From positions 5,673,747-5,737,746 of the forward strand of contig CM055738.1 of assembly GCA_029465975.1 (NCBI GenBank): a stretch of DNA of 64,000 bases, in the 5' to 3' direction. The stretch is from Dallia pectoralis. Its lineage: Eukaryota; Chordata; Actinopteri; Esociformes; Umbridae. A program made the translations under genes and the position numbers. Below are positions 24,807 to 36,700 of this stretch, piece after piece. Below the pieces are notes generated by a model. That model did no database searches. It was given only the letters and a program-made list of their open reading frames with translations, and was not told where the DNA came from. Within the stretch, counting starts at the first letter, position 1; every line of letters starts with the position of its first letter.

Positions 24807-27800
24807 TAGGGGTCCTCCGTCAGGAGGAACCCTATTGTTATTGTGAGTTTTATTAGGGGTCCTCGACAGAGGAACCCTATTGTTATTGTGAGAATTATTA
24901 TTATTCTTGGGACATAAATCGGTCCATAACTCAAAAAGTACATGGTAACTTTTCCCCTAAATTTTACCATGTCTTCTATAGCCCCTGACACACTACCCTA
25001 CTGACCCCTGCCCCAGTTCGACCACCAAGGGCGCTACAGTACACGCCCTAAAATAATTATTTCACAATGATGCCATTTCCACCCCGTTTGACTTAGAATG
25101 CTGCAAATTTTTGTACATGCCTCATTCCTCATGAGGAACAAAAAAGCCTCAAGAACCCATAAAGTCCGCCTTGATGGATTTTTCCCCATTAGGCAAATTT
25201 CCCAAAACCTACAAAAATTATCTTCTATTCGCCCGTCACTCCAATTGACTAGCCACTTGACAATAATGTGTGGGATGACTGTCTGTCTATAGGGTCTTCA
25301 GGAATAAGACATTCGTTGCAAGATGGCCGTGAAAATGGCCAACAAATGAAAAACTTTGTGTGACGCACAATAACTGTGCGGCTCTTCATATAAAAACAAA
25401 GACTTACGGATATATCGTCTCAGTACACATGAAGAGGACATCCCCATGAACTAAACTGTCAATGCCTGAGTCTGTCGGTCAAAACACAACCAAATGACAG
25501 TTTGCCGAGTTTTGACAGTTTTTGCTACAAGCTAACCGCTAATGCAATCACACTCACAAATATTAACTATAAATCAGTCGTCACTCCGATTGACTAGCCA
25601 CTTTACAATCATGTGTGTGATGACTGTCTGTCTATAGGGTCTTAAGGAATAAGACATTTGTTGCAAGATGCCGACAAAATGGCCAAAAAGTAAAACAACG
25701 CACAAATATTAACTATAAATCAGCCGTCACTCCGATTGACTAGCCAGTTCACAATCATGTGTGGGATGACTGACTGTCTATAGGTTTTTTAGGAATAAGA
25801 CATTTGTTGCAAGAAAGGGGCGTGTCTATGTACAATTTCATATTGCCTAATTTCTGTGTGTTCGGGATCAGCCCCGCTGCTTCATATGTTAAAAATGGAT
25901 GCCCTTTGGCGTACATGCCTTATTTCCCATGATGAACAAAAAAGCCTCTGGGACACATAAGATTTGCCATAATGGAATGTCTTGTACAGTCAAGATTTGG
26001 GAAAATGTACACAATACAATTTCTCCCAAACCGCTGGTCCAATTCACTTGCTTTTTGGCCTGACATGTGTAAAATTACTGTCTTTCAATTGTATATCTTA
26101 GAAAAACGAATATAAAACAAAATGGCTCAAGGGGGCGTCTTTAAGTAAATGTACATATTCACTTAATGCTGTTTACCAGACATTTCTTCTGTTCACCAGG
26201 GCATTTTTTCGGTCTAGTTTGTTACGTTCATATTTTTAAGACACATGTGTAATTCGGGGCAGTTTGTTTTTTTGTAATTTGGTTTGCAACCATGAGTGGA
26301 AAGACTGATGATTTAAATGGCTTGCTTAGCCGTTCCATGGCTTAATGATCAAGGCTGCCTTGTAGCAGAGGTACACTTTCTGAAAAAAAAAATACTTTGC
26401 TTTGGCCTGGTTGGACTTCTGTCTATATTATTACTCTACTAATGCAAGCCTCTCTGACACTTACGTTCGCCATGATGGATTTAATTGTACAGTCCAAACG
26501 TTTGTACAATGTACAAATCTTTTAGCTACAAGCTAACCGCTAATGCGTTCACACGCATGAAAATTAACTATGAATCAGCCGTCACTCCGATTGACTAGCC
26601 GCTTTACAATCATTTGCTTTGGGCTCGCTGGGCTTCTGTCAACATTAGTGTACTCTGTACTAATACAAGCCTCTCTGACCCACATGTCGGAAAAGTATAA
26701 ATAACTTAATACATATTAATCCATTAAATAATTGTAATTTTGATTGATGGTCTTTCAGACCTTAAAGGATTCAAGATGGCATCACTCTGTAGTACCATAA
26801 AAAGGTTTCACTTTGATATGTGAAAAAAATACTGAGTATGCTAGCTGTTGTTCGTGAAGCGTTCCAGCCAACTAGTCATTTTGACAAATAGAAAGGTTAG
26901 CATTATTAGCATGATTGCTATAGTTCGTGAAGCGTTCCAGTCATTTACATTTAAGTCACTTGTTGGCAAAGGTTAGCTTCATTAGCATGATCGCTCTCGT
27001 GACCCAGAATGCCTTGCGGCACACGAATAGTGATTAATTTGGGAGAAATGCAGTTCAATCAGACATTTCTCATGTTCACCAGGGCAATTTTTGGTATATT
27101 TTGTTAGGTTCAAATTTTTTTAAGGCAAATGTGTCATCCTGGGCTTTATTTGTTTTTTGGGGGGTTGTAACCATGAGTCAAAAGACTGACGGTTTAAATG
27201 GCTTGCTTAGCTGTTTGATGGCTTCATTATCAGGGCTGCTCTGTAGCAAAGGTATGTCATCTAAATGTATGCATTAACTTTGCGTGAGGCTGTCTGGGCC
27301 TGTGCCGTTGTTATGCAGGCGCTGTTAATGATGTCTGTTAATAATGTTTGGACATGCACCGTTTGTCTATTTGACCATGCAAAGGTTTAGCTGTGCTATA
27401 TCTCATTGAGTTTACTCATACCCTCTGCATTGGGCTGGCTGGGCTCACATTGCTAAAATCTTCACAGAGCATTTTGTTTTGAGCTGTCGTTTGATTCCTC
27501 TGTTTGGAGGAAAAGCAACCATTTCATTGAGGTTTTAATCATTTAACTGATGCTCTTATCCAAATCAACATATCTTTAGTACAAAAATATTTTTTTTTGC
27601 CAAAGATCCAACAGACATTTGTCTTAACAGGGAATTAAAGCAGAAACCTTCAAAATATGCCACTCCATAACCACTGAAATCATAACTAACATTGACCTGC
27701 GTAGGAGTATACATAGGCCTCATACAAACTGTTAGGCCTTGCCATACTTAGACAAACAAAGACACCACTATATCCCACTCTGTCCACGCCAGAACTTAGT

Positions 27801-28450
27801 CGAAACACAATGCAACATTTCTGGCTATAGCACCCTTTTTAATTCAACTGATATCACTTGCCTTTCTGATAGACAACATATTCTGTTTACAACTATTAGA
27901 AGACTGATTAGATAGTGGTATTCACAACTAAGTAATTCATTTCAAAATGACTGAAGCCAATCATTAGCATCAACTATTTACCACAATTGCTTTGAATACC
28001 TGCCAGGGACAAAGTAACCAAGAAAAATGAGGATGATAGTTCAACTTTATAATTGTGTCCAGATTAGCGTAAACTACCTGATAACTTGGTACGTTGATTT
28101 TAACTGTATCTTACTACCCAGAAAATGGCTTGCAACTATATTTGCTCATAGGTAGCACTATAATAAAGAATTGAACAAAAATGGCACTGTAGCCATCCTG
28201 AGTGACGTAGAACCACAGAGTTAGAGTAAACACTGATCGGCTGTAAGATTATACCCACCTGTCTAATATTTTGTGTACACTACTTCAGCCAACAAAATTG
28301 CCTTAAAGGTCAAGGCATTGACAGGTTTCCTTGCATTTTTTCTCTAATTGATGCCATTTCAACACGGATAGACCATGAAAGACCAATATTTTTTCACATG
28401 CCTCATTTCTCATCCCTTGCTTCCCAATAGGAGGACCCCGCCCTATTGTT
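24807..28450. repeat. Large non-coding interspersed repeat block
   Basis: Bounded by same-orientation copies of a GGGGTCCTC...AACCCTATTGTTATTG motif (24810 and 24855 at the left; GGACCCCGCCCTATTGTTG at 28434 on the right). Internal segments recur: GTCACTCCGATTGACTAGCC near 25237, 25578, 25725 and 26580; AGCTACAAGCTAACCGCTAA-like near 25528 and 26522; a roughly 80-bp segment at 26290 and 27170; CATGCCTCATT...AAAAAAGCCTC near 25118, 25912 and 28400. No open frame or clear inverted termini. Looks like a decayed mosaic of one repeat family. Confidence 0.6.
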
Positions 28451-29065
28451 GCTTGCAACTATATTTCCTCTCTAGGTTTCTTTCTAAGTTTAAACCCTTT
28501 TAGGTCGTTTTTCCTAGCCACTGTGCATCAACACTGTCGCCGCTTGCTCTTTGTGGTTGCAGGCCGGGTGTGTGTAAAAGCACTACGTGACAATTGCTAA
28601 TGTAAAAAGGGCTTTATAAAATTACTCAGATTAGGACCAAACGCATGTGAGGCCAAGGGAAACAACCAAGCACGTCAGAGATGACTCATGTCGCAGTTTC
28701 AGAACGCCATGTCTTTGATTTAAGCCAGTAGACCACAAAGACAGAAACCGTGAGCTCGGTGACCCACCAGTTAGGATGAAACACGACCTCAACCCTTAGA
28801 AAGGGCACACTGGGGTGCTCGCTGGTGGTTCAGAAGACACGGTTGGGTTCAGGGGTCATTTGGAGCCCGCCACTGCGTCCAGAAGAAGGGCCGATAGGAC
28901 TTTGTGTGTGACACGTTCAGCGCTCTCTGGTTATGAGTCACGTGAAATCTGTTACGAACCCACACAGAAGAAGCTAATAAGCCCTAACTCGGTAAAAATG
29001 TGACGTGTGAAACTTTCTGTCACATTGAAGAGACACATCAGTGGTGACCGTGAGGTTGTTTATTA

Positions 29066-29443
29066 GCCTACCGATATGCCTGCCTATCGACACACGAACA
29101 CACAGCAGCCTACTGATATGTCTACCTATGGACACACAAACACACAGCAGCCTACCGATATGTCTGCCTATGGACACACGAACACACAGCAGCCTACCGA
29201 TATGTCTGCCTATGGACACACGAACACACAGCAGCCTACCGATATGTCTGCCTATGGACACACGAACACACAGCAGCCTACCGATATGTCTGCCTATGGA
29301 CACACGAACACACAGCAGCCTACCGATATGTCTGCCTATGGACACACGAACACACAGCAGCCTACCGATATGTCTGCCTATGGACACACAAACACACAGC
29401 AGCCTACCGATATGTCTGCCTATGGACACACGAACACACAGCA
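29066..29443. repeat. 42-bp minisatellite, 9 units
   Basis: Contains ACCGATATGTCTGCCTATGG then ACACACGAACACACAGCAGCC; the central units look identical. Confidence 0.97.
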
Positions 29444-29689
29444 TTACCCGGGCTTATAAACATTCCTATAGAGCGTCTGCAGCCACGGTTACAGTTGCTT
29501 GACAACTCAAACTCTTTCTTCCTTTTGCTTTGTTCTATAGGTTGCAACCAGCCGAGGAGGTCACATGTGTGACTAAGTGCCAACTTCATATGCAAATATT
29601 GGCAAGTGAGCAAGTTTAATTGGGTCAAGTGATTCCAGAGAGGATATTAAAGACTATGTTTGTTTGTGTTCAAGGCAACCGCCCGCAGG

Positions 29690-30231
29690 AGGGTTGGTAC
29701 CAGAGGTGTGGTTAGGGTTGGTACCAGAGGTGTTGTGAGGGTTGGTACCAGAGGTGTTGTTAGGGTTGGTACCAGAGGTGTGGTTAGGGTTGGTACCAGA
29801 GGTGTGGTTAGGGTTGGTACCAGTGGTGTTGTGTGGGTTGGTACCAGTGGTGTTGTGTGGGTTGGTACCAGAGGTGTGGTTAGGGTTGGTACCAGAGGTG
29901 TTGTGTGGGTTGGTACCAGTGGTGTTGTGTGGGTTGGTACCAGAGGTGTTGTGAGGGTTGGTACCAGAGGTGTGGTTAGGGTTGGTACCAGTGGTGTGGT
30001 TAGGGTTGGTACCAGTGGTATTGTGTGGGTTGGTACCAGTGGTGTTGTGTGGGTTGGTACCAGTGGTGTTGTGTGGGTTGGTACCAGTGGTATTGTGTGG
30101 GTTGGTACCAGTGGTGTTGTGTGGGTTGGTACCAGTGGTGTTGTGTGGGTTGGTACCAGAGGTGTTGTGAGGGTTGGTACCAGAGGTGTGGTTAGGGTTG
30201 GTACCAGAGGTGTGGTTAGGGTTGGTACCAG
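29690..30231. repeat. 24-bp minisatellite, about 22 units
   Basis: GGGTTGGTACCAGAGGTGT plus TGTGT or GGTTA. Each unit carries a GGTACC (KpnI) site, and the GGTTAGGG form looks telomere-like by chance. Confidence 0.97.
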
Positions 30232-30702
30232 GTCATCACACACAGAACACTAGACAGGTCACAGCACACAGAACACTAGACAGGTCACAGCACACAGAAC
30301 ACTAGACAGGTCACCACACACAGAACACTAGACAGGTCACCGCACACAGAACACTAGACAGGTCACCACACACAGAACACTAGACAGGTCACCGCACACA
30401 GAACACTAGACAGGTCACCACACACAGAACACTAGACAGGTCACCGCACACAGAACACTAGACAGGTCACCACACACAGAACACTAGACAGGTCACCACA
30501 CACAGAACACTAGACAGGTCACCGCACACAGAACACTAGACAGGTCACCGTACACAGAACACTAGACAGGTCACCACACACAGAACACCAGACAGGTCAC
30601 CACACACAGAACACTAGACAGGTCACCACACACAGAACACCAGACAGGTCACCACACACAGAACACTAGACAAGTCACCACACACAGAACACTAGACAGT
30701 TA
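30229..30702. repeat. 26-bp minisatellite, about 18 units
   Basis: CACACACAGAACACTAGACA plus GGTCAC. It begins inside the last unit of the preceding array (shared CCAGGT). Confidence 0.97.
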
Positions 30703-30859
30703 CATCCAAATGAAGTTATCCACTATCAAGTTAAAAAAAATAGAGTTTAATGTTCATGTGCTGTATAACAAATTAAATATATTAGTGTTTACAAAACAAA
30801 AGGATGCATAACAGCTGCATGATGACATTACAAACAACAACAGTAATAAGAACAAAACT

Positions 30860-31262
30860 GTCATCCCACAGTTATAAATGAATCATTATACAATACAAAC
30901 ACTGTCATCCCACAATTATAAATGAATCAATCTACTCTACAATACAAACACTGTCATCCCACAATTATAAATGAATCATTATCCAATACAAACACTGTCA
31001 TCCCACAATTATAAATGAATCATTATCCAATACAAACACTGTCATCCCACAGTTATAAATGAATCATTGTACTCTACAATACAAACACTGTCATCCCACA
31101 ATTATAAATGAATCATTCAACAATACAAACACTGTCATCCCACAATTATAAATGAATCATTATCCAATACAAACACTGTCATCCCACAGTTATAAATGAA
31201 TCATTGTACTCTACAATACAAACACTGTCATCCCACAGTTATAAATGAATCATCGTACTCTG
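30860..31262. repeat. About 44-bp minisatellite, about 9 units
   Basis: AAACACTGTCATCCCACAAT then TATAAATGAATCAT and a variable linker (TATCC, TGTACTCTA, TCAA). Confidence 0.95.
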
Positions 31263-31264
31263 CA

Positions 31265-33488
31265 ATAAACATTACAAGTTACAACACAGGAAAAGGTTCA
31301 AGGTTGTGGTGGAAAGAATATTAAAGTATCTTGGACAACTTTCTTCCGTGGATCTTGTTGTTGGTTGCCATGGTGTCAGACAGTCTCTGGGGGTTGCCTT
31401 GCCTACCATTTTTGGAGGTAGCTACAGTATTTTGAAAACAGAAACAGACAGGTACCCAGTCTACACGTTGCGCAAAATACCGTGCATTGTTTATAATAAG
31501 TGATGTAATTGATGCCAACCTTTTATCATGACTGTGGTAACTAAACTCACAGAAAAAAATGAATTAAAAAGGGTTGTTTGACTGTGACCACAGGAGAACC
31601 CTTTAAATGACAAAATGCAATCTTTTTTGTTCCATTTAGAAGGTTACTTGGTTCAATACAGAACATGGAGCTCAGGAAAAGGTTTCTCCTATGGATGGGG
31701 TGTTCAACTCTGGCCCCTGAAGCCTGTTCCACTCTTTTCATAGCAACCACCTCGGGGCCTAATTTAGGCCTGGGACAACAGGTGGGTGACATTAATGACG
31801 AGGTAGAACATAGAACCAGCAGGTTCCGGCCCTCGTAGTGTAGGAGTTAAATACCCAGCCTAAAGGGACAGCCAGACAACACTTTAAAAAACATAGCCAT
31901 TCAAATAGCGTTGCCAAACGATCTCCACAGGGCCGTGTGTGAAAGTCAACCAGCTTTACAATCCACACTAGCGTAAATTCAATTATAGATTTCATACACA
32001 CGTTTTTCCAATAAATACAAAAAAAACCTCTGTTTTCCGTGTCTGAATCCGTGTGATCAAAACATGAACGTGGAAAATCACATGTGTGTTCATCTTCACT
32101 ATGAACTATCCCGTTAATTATTGCACGAGTATGCAGAACTCGTGCAATAAATAAGAGGGAACCGCTATGAACGCTAATGCAACTCGACAGCTTAACCGGC
32201 AGGTAACGGAATGATGACAAGAACATAGAACACCGGACAAATGACATGAAAACAAGTTGGCCTCCAGTTAAACTGCCGTCTGTGAAGAGAGCTTATGAAC
32301 TCTGGACCAAAGCGTTGCGTGTCACTGAACACTGAATTCTCCTCTGTCTCTAAACAAACACGTACAGCACATTACAGTCCGTCACGGAAGAATAGGACAA
32401 ACGCTCCTAACATCTAGTGGTGGAAATCCTAAAAGCAGGACGACACGTTTCAGAATCAAACACTAGAACAGATCCGTGAGACCATGACTACGGCTAACGC
32501 TAACGCTAGGTGACGGCTAATGTAACGACAGCACAATGATCCCCGCAGCGCGGACAACTAGACAATAGCACTGGGTTTCTCCACAACAGCTAGTCGGTAT
32601 TGCTCTACTCAGACACAGATGGTTTTGTACTACCCAAAGTCAAGAGGTGATTGTGACACAATTATTACTGTTTTGTGTTTTGAGGTTCAGAGTATTTACA
32701 CCGTCATCGATTTGATGACATGGTCATTCAGATAACTGCTTGTGTTTATTCTACATGTATGTGGCCCATATGTTTATTCACATTACAGGCTCTTGTTCAA
32801 CACTATTATGTATTTAGGTTGGTAGCATAAGCAAAGGTCTATAAAAATTCATTTAAATCTTGGAAGAGTCAAAACAAGACAACTCAAGGTCAAAAAGCCG
32901 ACATATGACATAATAGAAATCTTGGATTTGAAGTTTGTAACGAGCCAACTCTAAATACAATTGTTCCGTTAGTGCTTTGATCAGATCGGACCAATTGGCT
33001 CATGGTACATACGACTTGACTGAACCAAATCCTGATTGGGTCATAGTTAATAGGAACACAACCAATGGCCTGCTGGTTATACACACTCCTGAGTAACCTG
33101 ACGGAAACCTGTCCTCGTAGCAACAACTGGCACAACAACCAAACGTGGACATAGCTGACGTCGTAATCATACAAAAACAGGTTTCCTTATTCTACGAAGC
33201 GCACGTTTAAACAACAACCGCAAGAAACACTTCTCCACGTCTGAGTTATGTACATCTACAGAGCCCTCGCCGTCAGTCTTCAGAAATAAGAAACGGGAGG
33301 AGACCAGAGGGGTGCGCGATTCGACCGAGTGAGAACTCATCAAACCAGGCTTCTACCAGGAAGGAAATAAAGGCTCACTGGGTGCTTTGGCAAAAAGAAA
33401 CGAAAAGTAACATCCCTACGTTTGAGGCAACATCGGTTGTTAAGGCTCTACTTCAACTGTGCTTCTTTAGTATAGACCGACGACAACT
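31265..33488. other. Downstream region of nab1, including likely 3' UTR
   Basis: Unique sequence. The part from about 32740 to 33620 may be nab1 3' UTR. A perfect 13-bp hairpin lies at 32118-32150. No other gene recognised. Confidence 0.6.
32745..32778 (-). terminator. nab1: Candidate nab1 polyadenylation signals
   Basis: Two AATAAA hexamers on the minus strand (TTTATT on plus at 32773-32778 and 32745-32750) are the first I found downstream of the nab1 stop. They would give a 3' UTR of about 0.85-0.9 kb. There is no transcript evidence. Confidence 0.3.
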
Positions 33489-33620
33489 TTATGAGCGAGG
33501 GATTGGGGAGAAGGGATGTGGGGGAGGGGCTGGGAAGTGTGGGAGGGGCTGAGTAGAAGGGAAGTGTGTGTAGGGGGGGCGGGGGAGAAGGGAAGTGTGG
33601 GAGGAGCTGGGGAGAAGGAG
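33489..33620. repeat. G-rich repeat in the nab1 3' UTR
   Basis: About three imperfect copies of GGGGAGAAGGGAAGTGTGG plus GAGGGGCTG on the plus strand, directly downstream of the nab1 stop. The mRNA strand is therefore C-rich. Confidence 0.75.
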
Positions 33621-33622
33621 CG

Positions 33623-33711
33623 CTATCTCAAGTCTTCAGGCTCGGATTTTATGCTCTTCTTGTCAGAAAGGTTCAGAGCCCCACGGGAGAAGTCAGTCCC
33701 GTTGCCGTTTT
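33623..33711 (-). CDS. nab1: nab1 terminal coding exon (SUMO-motif C terminus)
   Basis: This exon encodes residues 485-513, ending LNLSDKKSIKSEPEDLR and then TAG at 33625-33623. Human NAB1 ends EKKVIKTEPEDSR, so the assignment is secure. The acceptor is ctcgttccag at 33713-33712. The intron before it is only 137 bp. It was found by searching downstream for the family C terminus. The 3' UTR continues into a G-rich (plus-strand) repeat. Confidence 0.92.
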
Positions 33712-36700
33712 CTGGAACGAGAGCAAAGACAGAAATGTGTGGATTATTATTCAATGATCAAGCATATGGAGGAACTTCGAGAAAACAAAATAAATGACTC
33801 GGTATGAAATGATTCTGTGCTCGTTGAACTACATGTCCGGGGACAGACCTGTGGAGAGAGGTCTGCTATGGCATGATGCTGGGGTCTTCCCCTCCCCGTT
33901 GCTGTGATGTCTCTTTAGCTCATTGGCTAGCTGTTTCCCCAAGGGTGTGTCTCCATCAGACCGGAGACCTGCCACCCGCAGGTTCAGTGGCCTCTCCCCT
34001 GAAAAGAGAAAACGGCTACATAAGGGCCATAGACACAACAGTATACAGACATTACTGACCATCTCTCTGGACTCTTGACACACCACAAGGAGTGAAAAGA
34101 ATGAAAGAGGTTAAGGTTAGGGCTTAGGTTAGGGTCAAGGGTTATGTTACTGACAACCCTGCCGCCCCCAGTGTTGACACAGAGGGTGCCGAGACACCAA
34201 GTGATACAACGGCACAGCCAACATATACAGTAGTAACCAAGGTGATCAGTATTCCACACCGTAACCGAGGTGATCAGTATTCCACACAGTAACCAATGTC
34301 AGTACTCCACACGGTAACCAAGGTAATCAGTACTCCACACGGTAACCAAGGTCAGTACTCCACACCGTAACCAAGGTCAGTACTCCACACCGTAACCAAG
34401 GTGATCAGTATTCCACACAGTGATCAGTATTCCACACAGTGATCAGTACTCCACAAAGTGATCAGTACTCCACACAGTGATCAGTACTCCACACAGTGAT
34501 CAGTACTCCACACAGTGACCAGTACTCCACACAGTGATCAGTACTCCACACAGTGATCAGTACTCCACACAGTGATCAGTACTCCACACAGTGATCAGTA
34601 CTCCACACAGTGATCAGTACTCCACACAGTGACCAGTACTCCACACAGTGATCAGTACTCCACACAGTGATCAGTACTCCACACAGTGATCAGTACTCCA
34701 CACAGTGATCAGTACTCCACACAGTGATCAGTACTCCACACAGTGATCAGTACTCCACACAGTGATCAGTACTCCACACAGTGATCAGTACTCCACACAG
34801 TGATCAGTACTCCACACAGTGACCAGTACTCCACACAGTGATCAGTACTCCACACAGTGACCAGTACTATGGGACTAAGTGTGGTTGTGAGTTCCCAGAT
34901 GTCGTTAGGCACCACGCCATCGTTGTCCCACACTAGTGTTTGCCTGTTTGTAGTCTGTCATCTCCAACCCTAGAGACTGTAGTGCGTGAACATCCCAGTA
35001 GTGGTGTTGTCTGTAATGCCTTTCTGAACGTGTGGACTGGACTCGGACCTAGTTGTAGAGTGGTGTTGTCTGTAATGCCTTTCTGAACGTGTGGACTGGA
35101 CTCGGACCTGGTTGTAGAGTGGTGTTGTCGGCGAAGCTCCCGTTGGCATGCTGCCGTTGCTCCAGGTCCGGTTGGTGCCTGGTGCTGTAGCCCCCCAGCG
35201 GAACCCTCCACTCCAGAGTCTGGAGTCTATCTGGGGCCTGTGCATCGTGGAGGATCTCCATCTGCCTGGCCAGCAGACGCTCCAGCTGAAGCTACACAGT
35301 GACACACATGTTATCCACAATGCAAAACAAGTATGTCCTTTACACACGTAACATGAAACAGAACCGGGTTCTCTTATAGATGTTTCATCACATCCTCCGC
35401 GTATACACTTTCCTATGTTGTCTTTCTTTTTCAAAGTTTGACAAAATAATTCCCCAAATTGATAGATGATAGATAGGTCTGTCATGTATGACATGGTCAT
35501 GATGTTATGATAATTGAAGAAGAAAGCTGGACACTTTGAGCAGATCTAAACTGCATTATAAACCCTCCACTATGTGTCCGTATGAGGAGTAGTGAGTCTT
35601 CATTTGCATTCAGAAAGCCAGTCAGCAAGCCAGTCAGTTAGACAATTTGTCAGAAGAATGTCAGTCAATAAGTCATTCAGCCAGTTACTCAGCCCGTAAA
35701 CCAGCCCGTCATTAAACTTGTTAGTCAGTCAGTCTTTCAACCAGTCAGACAGAAATTCAACCAGACAACCAGCAAGTCAACCAGCCAGTCGGTCGGTCAA
35801 CTAGCAAGTCAGTCAGTCTTTCAACCAGTCAGACAGAAATTCAACCAGACAACCAGCAAGTCAACCAGCCAGTCGGTCGGTCAACTAGCAAGTCAGTCAG
35901 TCTTTCAACCAGTCATAAAGAAATTTAACCAGGCAACCAGCCAGTCAACCACTCAGCAGTCACCCACTCAGTAGTACACCAGTCAGACAACCAGTCAGTC
36001 AACCAGCAGATCAACCAGCCAGTCAGTAGTCAACCAGCCAGTTACCCAGTCATTCAGTAAGTCAACCAGTCAGTTACCCAGTCAGTCAACCAGCCTTCCT
36101 GTAATGCATTTACCTGAATGCTGCGTCCTGTGGTCTCCTCTCCTTTAGACTTAGCTGTGGCCAGCTGTTCTCTCAGTGTCTCCTTTCTCATGTGGATTGC
36201 CTGCAGCGCCTCCTGGAGGTCAAAAAAGCCCTCCTGACACAATGAAGACACAGATAGATACAGAGATACAGGGAAGATGAGATGGAGGGAAAAAGAGATA
36301 CAGAGTTAGTTGAAATAAAGCAATGTGCATTCACAACAAGATGCGTGACCTGTTATCATGAAGAAAATGTAAGACATTGTAAAGCACCAACCACACCACA
36401 CCAACATTCATCTCTTAATTTCCCCGTCAAGTCAACAATGTGACAGTGTCACACTGTAGCACTACTACACTGTAGCACTACAACACTGTAACACTGTAGC
36501 ACTACAATACTGTCAAACTGTAACACTACAACACTGTAACACTGAAACATTACTACACTGTAACATTACTACACTGTAACACTGTAACACCACTACACTG
36601 TAACACTGTAGCAATGCAACACTGTAAGACTGTAGCACTACAACACTGTAACACTACAACACTGTAGCACTACAACACTGTAACACTATAACAGTGTAAC

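Noticed and set aside
33829..34086. nab1 ending at the stop at 33832 within coding exon 6
   Set aside because: A donor at 33848 gives the phase that reaches the exon encoding the conserved NAB1 C terminus at 33711-33623; the read-through ending lacks that tail.
34100..34145. Telomere-like GGTTAGGG motifs here and in the 29.7-30.2 kb array, and CTAACCCTAACCC near 4850
   Set aside because: Only one or two degenerate copies, or part of a longer unrelated unit; not an interstitial telomere array.
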